Positions 43,601-53,883 of a stretch of DNA of 64,000 bases are shown piece by piece. Within the stretch, counting starts at the first letter, position 1. The number at the start of each line of letters is the position of its first letter. The stretch covers positions 248,001-312,000 of the forward strand of contig JARBJD010000050.1 in assembly GCA_033064195.1 (NCBI GenBank), written 5' to 3'. The notes below the pieces were generated by a model. The model was not told the origin of the DNA and made no database searches. It saw nothing but the letters and a program-made list of their open reading frames with translations. The position numbers and the translations under genes were made by a program. The DNA is from Blattamonas nauphoetae (Eukaryota > Preaxostyla > Oxymonadida).

Positions 43601-46600
43601 CCAGTTGGGTCAACTTCTTTCACTTTCACGGACAGTGTCTTTCCAGAAGGAAGATTCGCTCCAGAAATCACAATTTTCGCATGTGTTTTCAATTCTCCAG
43701 AAAGCTCACACGACACTGACATCACTCGAGCTGGCGTGTCTGGCATTGTCAGAGATCGGTCTGTCGGTTCTTTTGGCAGAGCAACTCTCAGCGAACTGCT
43801 CGACAGGCTCAGCACTTCGTACGTCGCTCCATATTCCAGCGCAGAAGACGAAAAAACTTCAATTTCCACTTTTCCAGTTGAGCCAACAAACTTGATCGGC
43901 AGATCTGTCTCTTTCGTGCTCCCTGTTTTCTTCAAAACGAGGTTGTACAGGCCATCTGGAATGTTCGATCCGGAAATCGAAATCTCAATAGTCTTCGCAT
44001 CTCCATCTTTCAGCTTGCGTGAGATCGACGTCACTGATGGCTCAGAAGGGGTGTCGAATTCTCCTCCCTTAACCACTCCAGCCTCCGTTCCATTTGTGAT
44101 CGCCGTGATCTCATACGTGAACCCGAAACGGAGCGACTCTTCAGAACTCGCGGACAGAGAAAGAGCAGATGATTGGGCTGCTGTTTGTGTTGTGGCCTTC
44201 ACTGTGATCGTTGCTGTGTGGCTGTCCGACGACGTTGAATCGGAGGTTGGTGTTCCACTCAGAGTGACAGTGTAGAACCCCCCAGTCACAAATTCAGACC
44301 CTTCTACAGTAACAACTGTCCAGTTTGGATTGGTGTCCGTGCACGACGCCGAGGTCACTCTCACTGGCTTACAAGGAACTGAAAAGCGGACAGACTCATC
44401 CAGAATGCACGAGGATGTGTCAGAAATGGCGAGCGAGATGAGCTCGTACGTCTTCCCGAATTTGAGACACGGTTCACTCGCTTCGTAAACTTCAATCTCA
44501 ATTGGTTCAGTGCTTTCTTCGCTGGTGATTTCCGTTTCAGGAAGTTCAATTTCAGATCCAATCAAACTTCCAGTTGGGTCAACTTCTTTCACTTTCACGG
44601 ACAGTGTCTTTCCAGAAGGAAGATTCGCTCCAGAAATCACAATTTTCGCATGTGTTTTCAATTCTCCAGAAAGCTCACACGACACTGACATCACTCGAGC
44701 TGGCGTGTCTGGCATTGTCAGAGATCGGTCTGTCGGTTCTTTTGGCAGAGCAACTCTCAGCGAACTGCTCGACAGGCTCAGCACTTCGTACGTCGCTCCA
44801 TATTCCAGCGCAGAAGACGAAAAAACTTCAATTTCCACTTTTCCAGTTGAGCCAACAAACTTGATCGGCAGATCTGTCTCTTTCGTGCTCCCTGTTTTCT
44901 TCAAAACGAGGTTGTACAGGCCATCTGGAATGTTCGATCCGGAAATCGAAATCTCAATAGTCTTCGCATCTCCATCTTTCAGCTTGCGTGAGATCGACGT
45001 CACTGATGGCTCAGAAGGGGTGTCGAATTCTCCTCCCTTAACCACTCCAGCCTCCGTTCCATTTGTGATCGCCGTGATCTCATACGTGAACCCGAAACGG
45101 AGCGACTCTTCAGAACTCGCGGACAGAGAAAGAGCAGATGATTGGGCTGCTGTTTGTGTTGTGGCCTTCACTGTGATCGTTGCTGTGTGGCTGTCCGACG
45201 ACGTTGAATCGGAGGTTGGTGTTCCACTCAGAGTGACAGTGTAGAACCCCCCAGTCACAAATTCAGACCCTTCTACAGTAACAACTGTCCAGTTTGGATT
45301 GGTGTCCGTGCACGACGCCGAGGTCACTCTCACTGGCTTACAAGGAACTGAAAAGCGGACAGACTCATCCAGAATGCACGAGGATGTGTCAGAAATGGCG
45401 AGCGAGATGAGCTCGTACGTCTTCCCGAATTTGAGACAGGGGTTGGTCACTTCGTAAACTTCAATCTCAATTGGTTCAGTGCTTTCTTCGCTGGTGATTT
45501 CCATTTCAGAAAGTTCAATCTCAGATTCAATCAGGATTCCAGTTGGGTCAACTTCTTTCACTTTCACGGACAGTGTCTTTCCAGAAGGAAGTTTCTCCCC
45601 AGAAATCACAATCTTCGCATGTGTTTTCAATTCTCCAGAAAGCTCACACGACACTGACATCACTCGAGCTGGCGTGTCTGGCATTGTCAGAGATCGGTCT
45701 GTCGGTTCTTTTGGCAGAGCAACTCTCAGCGAACTGCTCGACAGGCTCAGCACTTCGTACGTCGCTCCATATTCCAGCGCAGAAGACGAAAAAACTTCAA
45801 TTTCCACTTTTCCAGTTGAGCCAACAAACTTGATCGGCAGATCTGTCTCTTTCGTGCTCCCTGTTTTCTTCAAAACGAGGTTGTACAGGCCATCTGGAAT
45901 GTTCGATCCGGAAATCGAAATCTCAATAGTCTTCGCATCTCCATCTTTCAGCTTGCGTGAGATCGACGTCACTGATGGCTCAGAAGGGGTGTCGAATTCT
46001 CCTCCCTTAACCACTCCATCCACTGTTCCATTTGTGATCGCCGTGATCTCATACGTGAACCCGAAACGGAGCGACTCTTCAGAACTCGCGGACAGAGAAA
46101 GAGCAGATGATTGGGCTGCTGTTTGTGTTGTGGCCTTCACTGTGATCGTTGCTGTGTGGCTGTCCGACGACGTTGAATCGGAGGTTGGTGTTCCACTCAG
46201 AGTGAGTGTGTACGTCTCGTCCACAACAAATCCAACTCCGACAATCGACACAATCGTCGATGTCGCAGAATCTTTTGAACAATCGGCTGATGAAACACGA
46301 ACCACTTCCACAGGCATGTCAAATCCAATCGAAGAGAACTGAACTGCCACGTCTCCCTGCGATCTCTTCCATGACACTCCAACCACTTTGTAGCTCTCTC
46401 CAAACACAATCCAGTTCTTCCATCCTTCCGTGTTCGAACCAGAAGGGAAGAGAACCACTGTCTGGGAAATAATCTGTCCTTCTGAGTCTGTCGACAACGT
46501 CATCACTTTAGTTTCATCTCCACCCACTTTCTGAATCGTCACTTCGAAGTCTTCGTCCCCTTTCAGTTGACGAGAGGTGAACGACAATGTCACTCCTGTT

Positions 46601-48975
46601 TTGTCTTCGTTCAGCTCACTCACCTCAACGTTGGTGAGACGAGGTCCTTCAGGGATTGTGAAAAAACATGGCGTTGGGATCGAAACAGAGATGGAGTCAG
46701 AGTTCTTCTTCTTTCCGCTCACAATCACAAACATCATGTTCTCCTTCCATTCCGCACCCTCTCCAGTCAATTCCAATGTCACACTTGCTTTCGACGATGC
46801 GAATGTTGCTTCAAACGTCGATTTATCATGAAGGGTGAACACGAATGTATTCCCGTCCATATCAGATCCTTCGAGATTCAGCACTATTTTTGTGTGGCTT
46901 TCGTCCAAAACGCAATTCGCCGAAAGAAGTGTTGGGTTGAGAGTGACAACGGTGATGGGAGTTGTTGAAAACGAGACGTTGTAACCAGAGAGAGACGCAG
47001 CACCGATTCTGTAGTCTTCGAGGGGTAGTTGGAGAAGGCCAGTCTCTCCAATGCTCACTGCCATCTGTCCCACGTTTGACGACAGAGTGAATGCCAACAC
47101 TCGATCAATGTTTGGGGCCTTCGATTTGTCGGTTCGAGATTTTCCTTGTGCATTTGACACCAAAAGCAAAAGCCTTCCCGACACTGCCTTGTTCAGAATC
47201 ACAACCATCTCTGCTTCTGTCGAACCTGACAGCTGAGCGGTCAGTGACTGGATTGTTGCCGTTTGGGATGGTGTTGGGAGAACAGTCCCGGAAACGATGT
47301 TTGTTGGATGGATTCGACGTGAGGTTATGGTTGGTGTCGACGTGGAATCGCAGTTGGACACTGTCGAGAGTGACACAGTTGGGTGTGGATATGTTTGGGT
47401 GTCTGACGAGTCGAAGAACATATCATACCCAGTGTTAGTCGAAGACGTACATTCACGAAAGCTGACAGATTCAAGATGGATCGAGGAACAATGACTGAAT
47501 TCGATTCCTCCGCCTCCATACGATGATGCGGTGGTTCGACAGTTCATGAAGAGACAGTTCGAAATGGCATCTCTGGACGATTGTGCATTCCATTGATATA
47601 TCGTCATCGCTCCTCCACCAGCGGTTGAGTTCGAATTCCGAAATATGGTGTCTGAGATGATCACCAAAGATGATTGCGAGAGGAGAAGTGAGCCAGCTTT
47701 ACCAGAATTCGATTTGCAACCCACAAACGACGTCGATAAGAGCGTGAAGGTGGATTGTCCGTTGATCGTGGTTATATAGAGAGCTCCCCCAGCAAATCCC
47801 GCAGTGCAACTGTCGAAGGAGCACGACTCAATTTCGAGATCGGCATCGCTATTGTAGAGATGGATCGCTCCGGCACTGCCCCCTGCATAGCCGTCTTTGA
47901 AAGTGCAGAGGGAGAAGCGGTGGAGGACATTCTGGGTTTTGAGCTCAGTTTGTTGTGTTTTGTGTTCGTTGTGATAGTCCAGTGTTGATGTGGTGTGTGT
48001 GAAGGAGGTGTTCTGGCACAGAACTGATCCACCCAGGTTCAGATCGTGAATGGCTGTTCCGTAAAGATGGTTCGTGCAGCTCGAAACACAACTTCCAATC
48101 AGCAACTGAGACACACCACTCACCAACCCAACATCACTCCCACCATCCTGCGCTTTCCTCTCCCTCGCAACAGATCCGGTAAAGTCACTTGTCGTGTTCA
48201 AAATGCATGACGACGAAAGTGTTGTCTTCACAAAACACGTCTCCTTCCTTTCGAGCTGCGACCCAAATCCACAAAAGTCGAAAAGTGGGCCTGTTCCAAC
48301 AATCAGCGAAGCATCCCGAATCCAAAGTCCGTGCGACGCGATCTCCACATTCTGCGCAACGTCCACATCAAACGGCGAGGCTGAGCTGGCTGAACGCGAT
48401 TCGAGGCTCGCGAGAGGCAGAAGGGAGGGAAAGCACGACGAAGTGTGCGAACACCCAATCAGACTGATCGACGTCTCTTCCCACCCGTTTTCGCCAACAA
48501 CCACAAAGGGCGTCCTTTCTGAGTTCGAGATCACACGACTTTCATAAATCCTCACAGACGACGACGAGATCGTTGCGAGCGATGAGCCTGAAGTCCCACA
48601 GTCGAATGTCAGGTCAGACAACCGTGTCGTGGAGTTCGAGAAAACGAAAAGCTGATTCTGCAGCTCTTGCTTTCCATTTCGAGAAAGGCTACTTCCTGAA
48701 TCGTGAGTGAGATCTAAAGTGTTCCCAACTGATGATGGAAATATGGTTGACCCATTTCCATTCAGATTAAAGGTTGTGGATGTCACTTCATAATTAGACG
48801 AATGATATCTGTCGTTCGGAAGCATTATTTCAAGGTTTTTTGTCAGATGATTGTGCGACGGAGAGTTTCTTTGTTCATTCACGAATGCCTCCAGAGATAG
48901 TAGTTTCAGGTCAGATTTGAGCTGCAGAGCCGACCCGAAGTGGCATACGAACGAAATAAAGCTTATTAAGGACAT
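40645..48975 (-). CDS. Giant receptor-like pseudokinase with beta-helix and tandem repeats (2776 aa)
   Basis: One intronless frame ending in TGA. A signal peptide occupies residues 1-17. Residues 100-560 have the short Gly/Ser/Cys-rich turns of a right-handed beta-helix (CSFDSCTAGFAGGALYI, STAGGGAMTIYQW). Residues 620-1960 are Ig/TIG-like beta repeats, including nearly identical 323-aa units. A second beta-helix-like region follows. A membrane segment lies at about 2447-2472 (LVVGIGILALIVILLLVVLG), then a cytoplasmic kinase-fold domain at about 2545-2755. The APE region is present (RWQAPEM), as are FSLGILLWELETGEIP and a C-lobe Arg (DSRPSLSEI). The HRD motif is replaced by LSPHWI and no DFG or Gly-rich loop is seen, so it should be inactive. 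It is probably a surface adhesion or sensing protein; function is inferred only. Confidence 0.88.
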   Translation of the reverse strand: MSLISFISFVCHFGSALQLKSDLKLLSLEAFVNEQRNSPSHNHLTKNLEIMLPNDRYHSSNYEVTSTTFNLNGNGSTIFPSSVGNTLDLTHDSGSSLSRNGKQELQNQLFVFSNSTTRLSDLTFDCGTSGSSLATISSSSVRIYESRVISNSERTPFVVVGENGWEETSISLIGCSHTSSCFPSLLPLASLESRSASSASPFDVDVAQNVEIASHGLWIRDASLIVGTGPLFDFCGFGSQLERKETCFVKTTLSSSCILNTTSDFTGSVARERKAQDGGSDVGLVSGVSQLLIGSCVSSCTNHLYGTAIHDLNLGGSVLCQNTSFTHTTSTLDYHNEHKTQQTELKTQNVLHRFSLCTFKDGYAGGSAGAIHLYNSDADLEIESCSFDSCTAGFAGGALYITTINGQSTFTLLSTSFVGCKSNSGKAGSLLLSQSSLVIISDTIFRNSNSTAGGGAMTIYQWNAQSSRDAISNCLFMNCRTTASSYGGGGIEFSHCSSIHLESVSFRECTSSTNTGYDMFFDSSDTQTYPHPTVSLSTVSNCDSTSTPTITSRRIHPTNIVSGTVLPTPSQTATIQSLTAQLSGSTEAEMVVILNKAVSGRLLLLVSNAQGKSRTDKSKAPNIDRVLAFTLSSNVGQMAVSIGETGLLQLPLEDYRIGAASLSGYNVSFSTTPITVVTLNPTLLSANCVLDESHTKIVLNLEGSDMDGNTFVFTLHDKSTFEATFASSKASVTLELTGEGAEWKENMMFVIVSGKKKNSDSISVSIPTPCFFTIPEGPRLTNVEVSELNEDKTGVTLSFTSRQLKGDEDFEVTIQKVGGDETKVMTLSTDSEGQIISQTVVLFPSGSNTEGWKNWIVFGESYKVVGVSWKRSQGDVAVQFSSIGFDMPVEVVRVSSADCSKDSATSTIVSIVGVGFVVDETYTLTLSGTPTSDSTSSDSHTATITVKATTQTAAQSSALSLSASSEESLRFGFTYEITAITNGTVDGVVKGGEFDTPSEPSVTSISRKLKDGDAKTIEISISGSNIPDGLYNLVLKKTGSTKETDLPIKFVGSTGKVEIEVFSSSALEYGATYEVLSLSSSSLRVALPKEPTDRSLTMPDTPARVMSVSCELSGELKTHAKIVISGEKLPSGKTLSVKVKEVDPTGILIESEIELSEMEITSEESTEPIEIEVYEVTNPCLKFGKTYELISLAISDTSSCILDESVRFSVPCKPVRVTSASCTDTNPNWTVVTVEGSEFVTGGFYTVTLSGTPTSDSTSSDSHTATITVKATTQTAAQSSALSLSASSEESLRFGFTYEITAITNGTEAGVVKGGEFDTPSEPSVTSISRKLKDGDAKTIEISISGSNIPDGLYNLVLKKTGSTKETDLPIKFVGSTGKVEIEVFSSSALEYGATYEVLSLSSSSLRVALPKEPTDRSLTMPDTPARVMSVSCELSGELKTHAKIVISGANLPSGKTLSVKVKEVDPTGSLIGSEIELPETEITSEESTEPIEIEVYEASEPCLKFGKTYELISLAISDTSSCILDESVRFSVPCKPVRVTSASCTDTNPNWTVVTVEGSEFVTGGFYTVTLSGTPTSDSTSSDSHTATITVKATTQTAAQSSALSLSASSEESLRFGFTYEITAITNGTEAGVVKGGEFDTPSEPSVTSISRKLKDGDAKTIEISISGSNIPDGLYNLVLKKTGSTKETDLPIKFVGSTGKVEIEVFSSSALEYGATYEVLSLSSSSLRVALPKEPTDRSLTMPDTPARVMSVSCELSGELKTHAKIVISGANLPSGKTLSVKVKEVDPTGSLIGSEIELPETEITSEESTEPIEIEVYEASEPCLKFGKTYELISLAISDTASCILDESVRFSVPIEPVRVTSASCTDTNPNWTVVTVKGSGFVSGEFYTVTVYGSPINSPSPPPSPLHEASFVVTASSDQLATSSALQLYPVDGRLLRYLYSYTITKITNGTEDGVIHSGVFETREDIERDEGMITKTMIVPANSLNASMIVELSGSNLPSGTVGSMTLNDSFTFDVSFSSDTFGRSEVIALGVSGSLAFGKVYKITELCDSNMKKIEIEEAEITTLSKPSKLSFYVCGTEASAGVDHSGADPETCFGIKSAWNSATSLGISDTAMRIVTSADLTSPLVVTTSVPFTLLSFQSEPATLQARPSASQPNCVLVSVKEEAECRLTLLTVIADLSGSSFKLVSASKGTVVIRSCSIEGRGGSGSNNEDVSICGWSRGFIELIETDTELNGVTLKGIEVGGIWMRGGKLNVTAGVFSQNGPSITDFPSARQNIHCEGEGMLVIDSLAKGDGTKNHPSAWIDATDCLMAGDEDIIEAPLFIPTLLPNSSSSFNSSSNQYRIVVVGSSLFPCGLSLEVSSQKGDKRESVEFALSGSSDGFSSFSESEIVVTLASSSLSSLHTSEEWKGCLLFGNNQSSSSFVIRSPSSDQKQAEGGVTSRGWIVGLVVGIGILALIVILLLVVLGLRSRASKKGKTPNQSEMEETDQFEVKVDDVNELNRHSGDTSFYGMGSKSIVVESSASDFTQLAHSNAIRMEGDDLQEMVEVMNGENPVSVTQLTRNCSLYNRLHGTNPSGFSRMQVGLELARGVEQIAKTDSSAPILTTLSPHWIFLDSKDKVFFQTKAALTQGAFFGSGLGESTEKARNRERVEDQRWQAPEMVKGGVVAEMEKAAVFSLGILLWELETGEIPCKEVDAVNAQRAFGSGFQLNTTTITNKILAELIDKCVTPDVDSRPSLSEIVKTLEGLEENKQPAEVKLDAESTKNPPPAI
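43403..46200 (-). repeat. Tandem 969-bp coding repeats in the pseudokinase gene
   Basis: Nearly three units at exactly 969-bp spacing (for example 43541, 44510 and 45479). The two units nearest the 3' end are nearly base-identical over long stretches. The third (45341-46200) differs by a few substitutions. Each encodes 323 aa with CELSGELKTHAKIVISG and KFVGSTGKVEIEVFS blocks. The period keeps the frame. Such identity means very recent duplication or ongoing conversion. Confidence 0.93.
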
Positions 48976-49058
48976 AAAAGTGAAGCGAAGACGACTTTTG
49001 AAATAAAGGGTCTCAGTTGTCCCGAACGTATTCCACGAATCCAGAGTCTCATAGTGAG

Positions 49059-49331
49059 ATGATGAAATACGTGAATATCACATTAGATCTTACGATTCAG
49101 CGAAATGAAGATCCCCTGCAAGATGTGAGAAGAATCATGATAAAGCACGTGGAACGTGAGAATTTCTCGAAATTGATTTATCTTCATCAACTACGCTTTA
49201 AAGAACCTCTTCTCTTTTCGACCCTTCTCGGCCGTCCCTCTATACTCAGTGTCAAGCATCAATCGAATCAGATAGAAAACGCAGAGCCAGCGGTAAAAGA
49301 ATGTTCGTCTCTCGCGATACACTGTCTTATT
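49059..49331 (+). CDS. Possible first exon upstream of C1
   Basis: ATG at 49059 opens MMKYVNITLDL, DVRRIMIKHVEREN and LIYLHQLRFKEPLL to a TAG at 49332. Its composition looks coding and it lies directly before C1 in a different frame, so it may be spliced to it, although I found no donor and acceptor pair in matching phase. Its ATG is only 84 bp from that of the divergent pseudokinase gene, so any shared promoter is very short. Confidence 0.35.
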
Positions 49332-51271
49332 TAGCGAACGTTGACCATTCTATCTCCCTCAGAAATCTGAAAGAACCCACAATCTCAGAATTGTCGTCTC
49401 GACAACTTCCACAGATTCCTACTACGTACAACACGAAGAACGAGGAAGGTCGATGGCGTGACTATTCCAACAGTGTTCCTGTGCCCATAAAGAACTCCAA
49501 TTTTCCTTTCAAAGAAAAGAAACCACTCACCACCATGTCAACTCGTCAATTGTGGATTCTTGCAGAAGCTGCGGTTGACGCGGCCATCTCATCCGGACGC
49601 ATCTACCAAATGAGCATGGATGAACGAAAAACTGTCATCAAAACTCTCGTCTACCTCTCTTCTGAGGTAGAGTCAGCCGACGATCTTCGGCAATGGGGCG
49701 CGCTCTTGGAAGCTACTCTCCAACCGGGAAGTGAAGCAGAAATGGACCACTCACTTGGTGTCAACGCTTTGCCGACAGATAGAAACGATGAGTTGAAGGA
49801 TAAAAGGCGGGAACGCCTCGGGAAGGATCTGGATAAACAAGATGAAGAAAACGATACTCTTTTCGAAACAGTGCAAACACCCGAAGAAAAACTCGAATTA
49901 AAAGAACGAAATGAGTTTCTGGTCAACATCAGAAAGTTGGATTCCAAGAAAAACTACCACGTTCTGGAACGACGCATGGTTGACGTCATTATCGACTTTT
50001 TCAACGCCCACGTGATGATTCTGAACCGTCTTTGTGAAGAAAATGACCTGCGATCGCCTGAACGGCCTATTCCACCGTTGGTCTCTGTTTTGAATCTCCG
50101 ATTCCTGTCGGACATTCACTACGTTCTGACAAGCGCGAATTCCCTCTTTTACCAGTTCAATCCCATAAACGGAACATTTGAACTTCGAACGAGCTCAAGC
50201 AAGTATCGGACGCATTTCTACTCACATTATGACTCCCAACACCGCCTCTTCCTCCATCCGACAGAAGACGAAGTGCAGAAACGGACACAAGAGCTTCTCG
50301 ATATGACAATCGAAGTGTTGGAGAAATCCACGCATGAAGACAGCAATAGGATCGCAGCGTGGTTCGTCGTTGAGTTCGACAAGATTCAGTCATTCAACAG
50401 CCACAACATGGATGTGCTTCTCGTCCTGCTCTCTTCCTTCTCCCTCCACTTCCATCTCCCCATTCCCTCTTTCCTCGACTCCAATCTCCGTCTCTTCTCG
50501 AACTCTTCGACTCATCTTGCTGGCATCGACCTGCGAACACCAATCGAAATTGGACAGAACAAACAGACTCTCCAGCCCGTAATGAATCTCTTGAACACAG
50601 CCATGCAACGCTCTGCTCTGTTTGTCGATTCGTTCGATTCGGATGGTCCTGATTGTGGAGTGGCGAGTTTGAAGGAACAGGCAGACACTTTGAGAGAGAC
50701 AATCGGAACGGTTCTGACTGATTTTGTGAAAACACGGAACTCAGACCCCAAAATCAGCGAAAATTCGCATATTTCGTTCACGTTGGGACGAGAGAAGCCA
50801 AACGAACGAATCTGACCATCACAACGGATCAGGATTGGATCGAAATGAAGATGATGGAAGAGAGCGAAAGGGAAGCTCGAGAAATGTACGAATCTGCAGA
50901 CCCTGCAACTGTGGAACATTGGGACATCGCAGAAGAGGAGAAGAAGGAGACCCCGTTCGGCCCCCCATCATTTGCGAGAAGTGTGGGTGAGTTGAGGAAT
51001 CGGCTGTGTCAAGGGAAGTTTGTTGGAGACAGAGACAGTGATCGCGAGGAGGAGTTCTGGGCAGGTTCCGATGAGTGAGCCGAAGACAGTGGAGAAACTG
51101 AAGCAGTTGTTGCTGAGTTTGATATTCCAGCGATACAAGACACAGCTGCCACCGTGGGGGATTCGTCAGGTGACAAAAACGATCAACACGAGAACGGGTG
51201 AGTTCACAAAGCCTGAATTCTTGGAGTTTCGGGAGACATACTGGAGACTGATGCAGCAGAGAAAGGAGTAG
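49301..51271 (+). CDS. Family C gene, copy C1 (3 exons, 631 aa)
   Basis: Exons 49301-50725, 50758-51021 and 51065-51271 with introns of 32 and 43 nt, both phase 0. They are supported by the frame change at each and by the same second intron in C2. The N-terminal half is helical (RQLWILAEAAVDAA, YLSSEVESADDLRQWGALLE) and is followed by a KDLDKQDEEND charged stretch, then more helices. The shared 3' module reads KNRLCQG, VPMSEPKTVEKL, LLLSLIFQRYKTQLPPWGI and GEFTKPEFLEFRETYW. It ends at TAG 51269-51271; C2 has TTG there and reads on. No domain is recognised. The start codon is not certain. Confidence 0.6.
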
Positions 51272-51462
51272 TGTTTGTTTGTTTGTTTGTTTTGACAACA
51301 TCTTGATTTCGACACTTCATAATCGTTTTTCACATTCCAGCAATTTGAACCTGCGCGTCTCTGATGTTCACTCTGTTTTGTTCAGACATGAGTGAAAATG
51401 AACAAACTGTGACGTGAAACGTGAAAGTAGTGCTCAATCTCCTCTCAAACCTTCCATCCTCC

Positions 51463-53548
51463 TCAAAATCGAACATTCATCCCACTCTCCTCACTCACGT
51501 GTCTCAGATACTCCACAATCTCTGATCGTGTTCCATTGTTCCTTCGCGTTAGCCATCCTTCCATCGCATCAGAATGTCCAGCTTCTCGGAGTCTCTCCAC
51601 TCGCTTCTTCAATCTCACTTTCTCTTTCTTCTCCATTTTCGAATCGTCTTCTCTGATCATCTTCAGTCTCTCCCCCAACTCATCCTCTTTTGTCTTCTCC
51701 ACCAACCACCCCACTTCCCACTCCTCTCTTCCCGTCTCCACAATCTCACCATCTTCGAACAGATCTCGCTCGAGCTCCAGTGTCTTTCTCAAAAGAAAAC
51801 CAACAATCGTCGACAGATCATAGTTGCCTGACGTTGCCTTCAGAATGAACTCCTCTCGCTGGAGAATGAACTGCAGATATCGCTTCGCTGGATTCAACAC
51901 TCGTTCAAACCGAAGCATTCGGATTCTCTTCCGCTCTTCTTCGTCTTTTCTGATTTCTTTCAGATTCCAAATCAGGTTGACGATGGCCCAGATGAGATAC
52001 AAATGGAATCGACCATGTGTGGTTGGAACAACCATCGGTTTGGATGCGTTGATCACTCGTTCAACCAGAGTCTCCTCCAGCAAGCGAGGAATCAGGTGAT
52101 TTAAAGAGCCCCCTATGTTGATGATCATGTGAAGATGAGAGAAGTTGGTTGGTGAAGAGTGATAGCATGTTCGTTCCAAAAGTAAACACAGCTGTGGAAC
52201 ATCCGAGAAGGTTGATTCGACGATTGGATGGAGGGATTTGTGAGAGGGATGGAGACTGTCGCCAGTATATTTCCAGGAAATGTTGAGCATGATTTTCAAC
52301 TTGTCAGAGCAGCTCTCATCCACGCATTTCAAATGGATCTTGTTCTGTTCAACCAGATCGAGGCAGGCGATGATGGTTGATTTGAGAAGAGGAACAAAGT
52401 TGTGGTCGATCAGAATCTGGAAAAGATGAGAAGAGACAAAAACATACATCGTCGAAAGTATCGTCCTTGGTCAAAAGCAGTGAGTCAACGAGAGAGAATC
52501 CTTCATAAAACATTTCCAGAACAGTGTTTCCTGTGAAAAGTCGTGGTTCTTCGTGAAGTGTGGTGGAGAGAGTAGAGATGGTTCCATCCGAAGGTGACGA
52601 TTCAGCGAAGAGTGACTTCGTTTCCGAAACAAGCTTGGCCAGTGTGGAACACAGACATCCTGCGAACGGAACAAGCTCAGACGAACTTTCAGTCGAATCA
52701 GAAGGCACTTTGTGCTTTTGAAGGAAAGGGCGGGTTTCTGGATCAGATTTACATCGAGCCGAGAGTGGTTTGAGAGTCATTTTTGACACTTCGAGATGAG
52801 GGGAGAAACACAGTTGAGCGAGGATCGTCAAATGTGGAATGGATGACTTTGTATTCTTTGAATGATCCATCAATGCGAGAAAGTCGGTTTTGTGGTGGGC
52901 GATGATGGTGGAAGATGATCGAAGTGTGGAAGTCCACAACGAAAGACAATTACCGATCTGGAATGAGAAGAAGGAAATGAAAGGAAGTCAAACTTCATTG
53001 ATCATATTTTTATCCGAAATCGAGATCATCCATTTGAGGAAGGAGGATGGAATCGACGATTCACAAATGCGATCCAATTCATCTTCGGATGTCTTCCCTG
53101 ATCAATGAAATCATGAAAAAGAGTCAATATCAACACAAAAACATGGTCAGACCAATCATAATCAACAGTTTTGGGAGATCAATCTGAGAAACGATGACGA
53201 AACAAGAATCACACTGAAACATCACATGGTCGAGTCTGTTCACAATACTGTTCAAGAGGTTTGATGTACTCCACTTCAAGAATTGTTGAGAGGGCCCAAT
53301 CAGATTCTGTCATAATCATCAGCGAGAGTAAAACGAAATCAAGTCGAAACAAACCAGTCGCAAGAACGATTAAAGTATTCAACATGATGGGACGGAGTGT
53401 TTTGGATTCTCCACATATCTGACTGAGAAACACTTCCAGAAAGTTCTGCAGAAAATGAAAGAGATATCGGAGAGAAAGGGTCTCGAACTTGGATTTTCAC
53501 TTCCGTTCCGTCAATGTCAGTGTACGGTGGTGTAGTTTCGACATTCAT
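51463..53548 (-). CDS. Family A gene, copy A11 (7 exons, 613 aa)
   Basis: Minus-strand exons 53548-53489, 53445-53355, 53306-53215, 53183-53153, 53097-52994, 52957-52448 and 52416-51463 (TGA). Lengths and phases are identical to the plus-strand copies; introns are 43, 48, 31, 55, 36 and 31 nt. Exon 1 is the most divergent of the set (NVETTPPYTDIDG, rich in acidic and Pro residues), although the intron junctions around it are normal. It lies tail to tail with C1. It looks intact. Confidence 0.78.
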
Positions 53549-53638
53549 GGTATTATCGTGCGTCAGCTAGTAGTGAAGTTGTCTGAAATGTCAATGTGAC
53601 ACCAGATGGACGAGTCGATGCACAGAATTCTTTCCCTA

Positions 53639-53650
53639 TGGTTTGATCAA
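53639..53650 (-). promoter_or_regulatory. Upstream TTGATCAAACC motif of A11
   Basis: Exact motif on the minus strand; GATC is 100 nt before the A11 ATG. The next 230 nt (to 53883) show no gene. Confidence 0.5.
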
Positions 53651-53883
53651 AACAATGAGTTCTCCTCACTTTTATTTGCTTTTTCATCATTGTATGGGAT
53701 TGTTCCATCACAGTATGTGATTTCTGTTCGGTTTTTACAATCTTCATGACGCTACGTTTCATCATTTTGAGACTGAATCAAACAGACTTCTGTTTGAATT
53801 GGATACTGCAGCCACGAGCACTTTGGAACTCCATCCCATCTCTTCTCACACATGCGACCGTTTGATGTCCAGTGAATCACTGA

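Noticed and set aside
43541-46342. Plus-strand ORFs of 244, 244 and 287 aa under the pseudokinase gene
   Set aside because: They repeat only because the coding strand has 969-bp repeats. They are shadows in the opposite strand.
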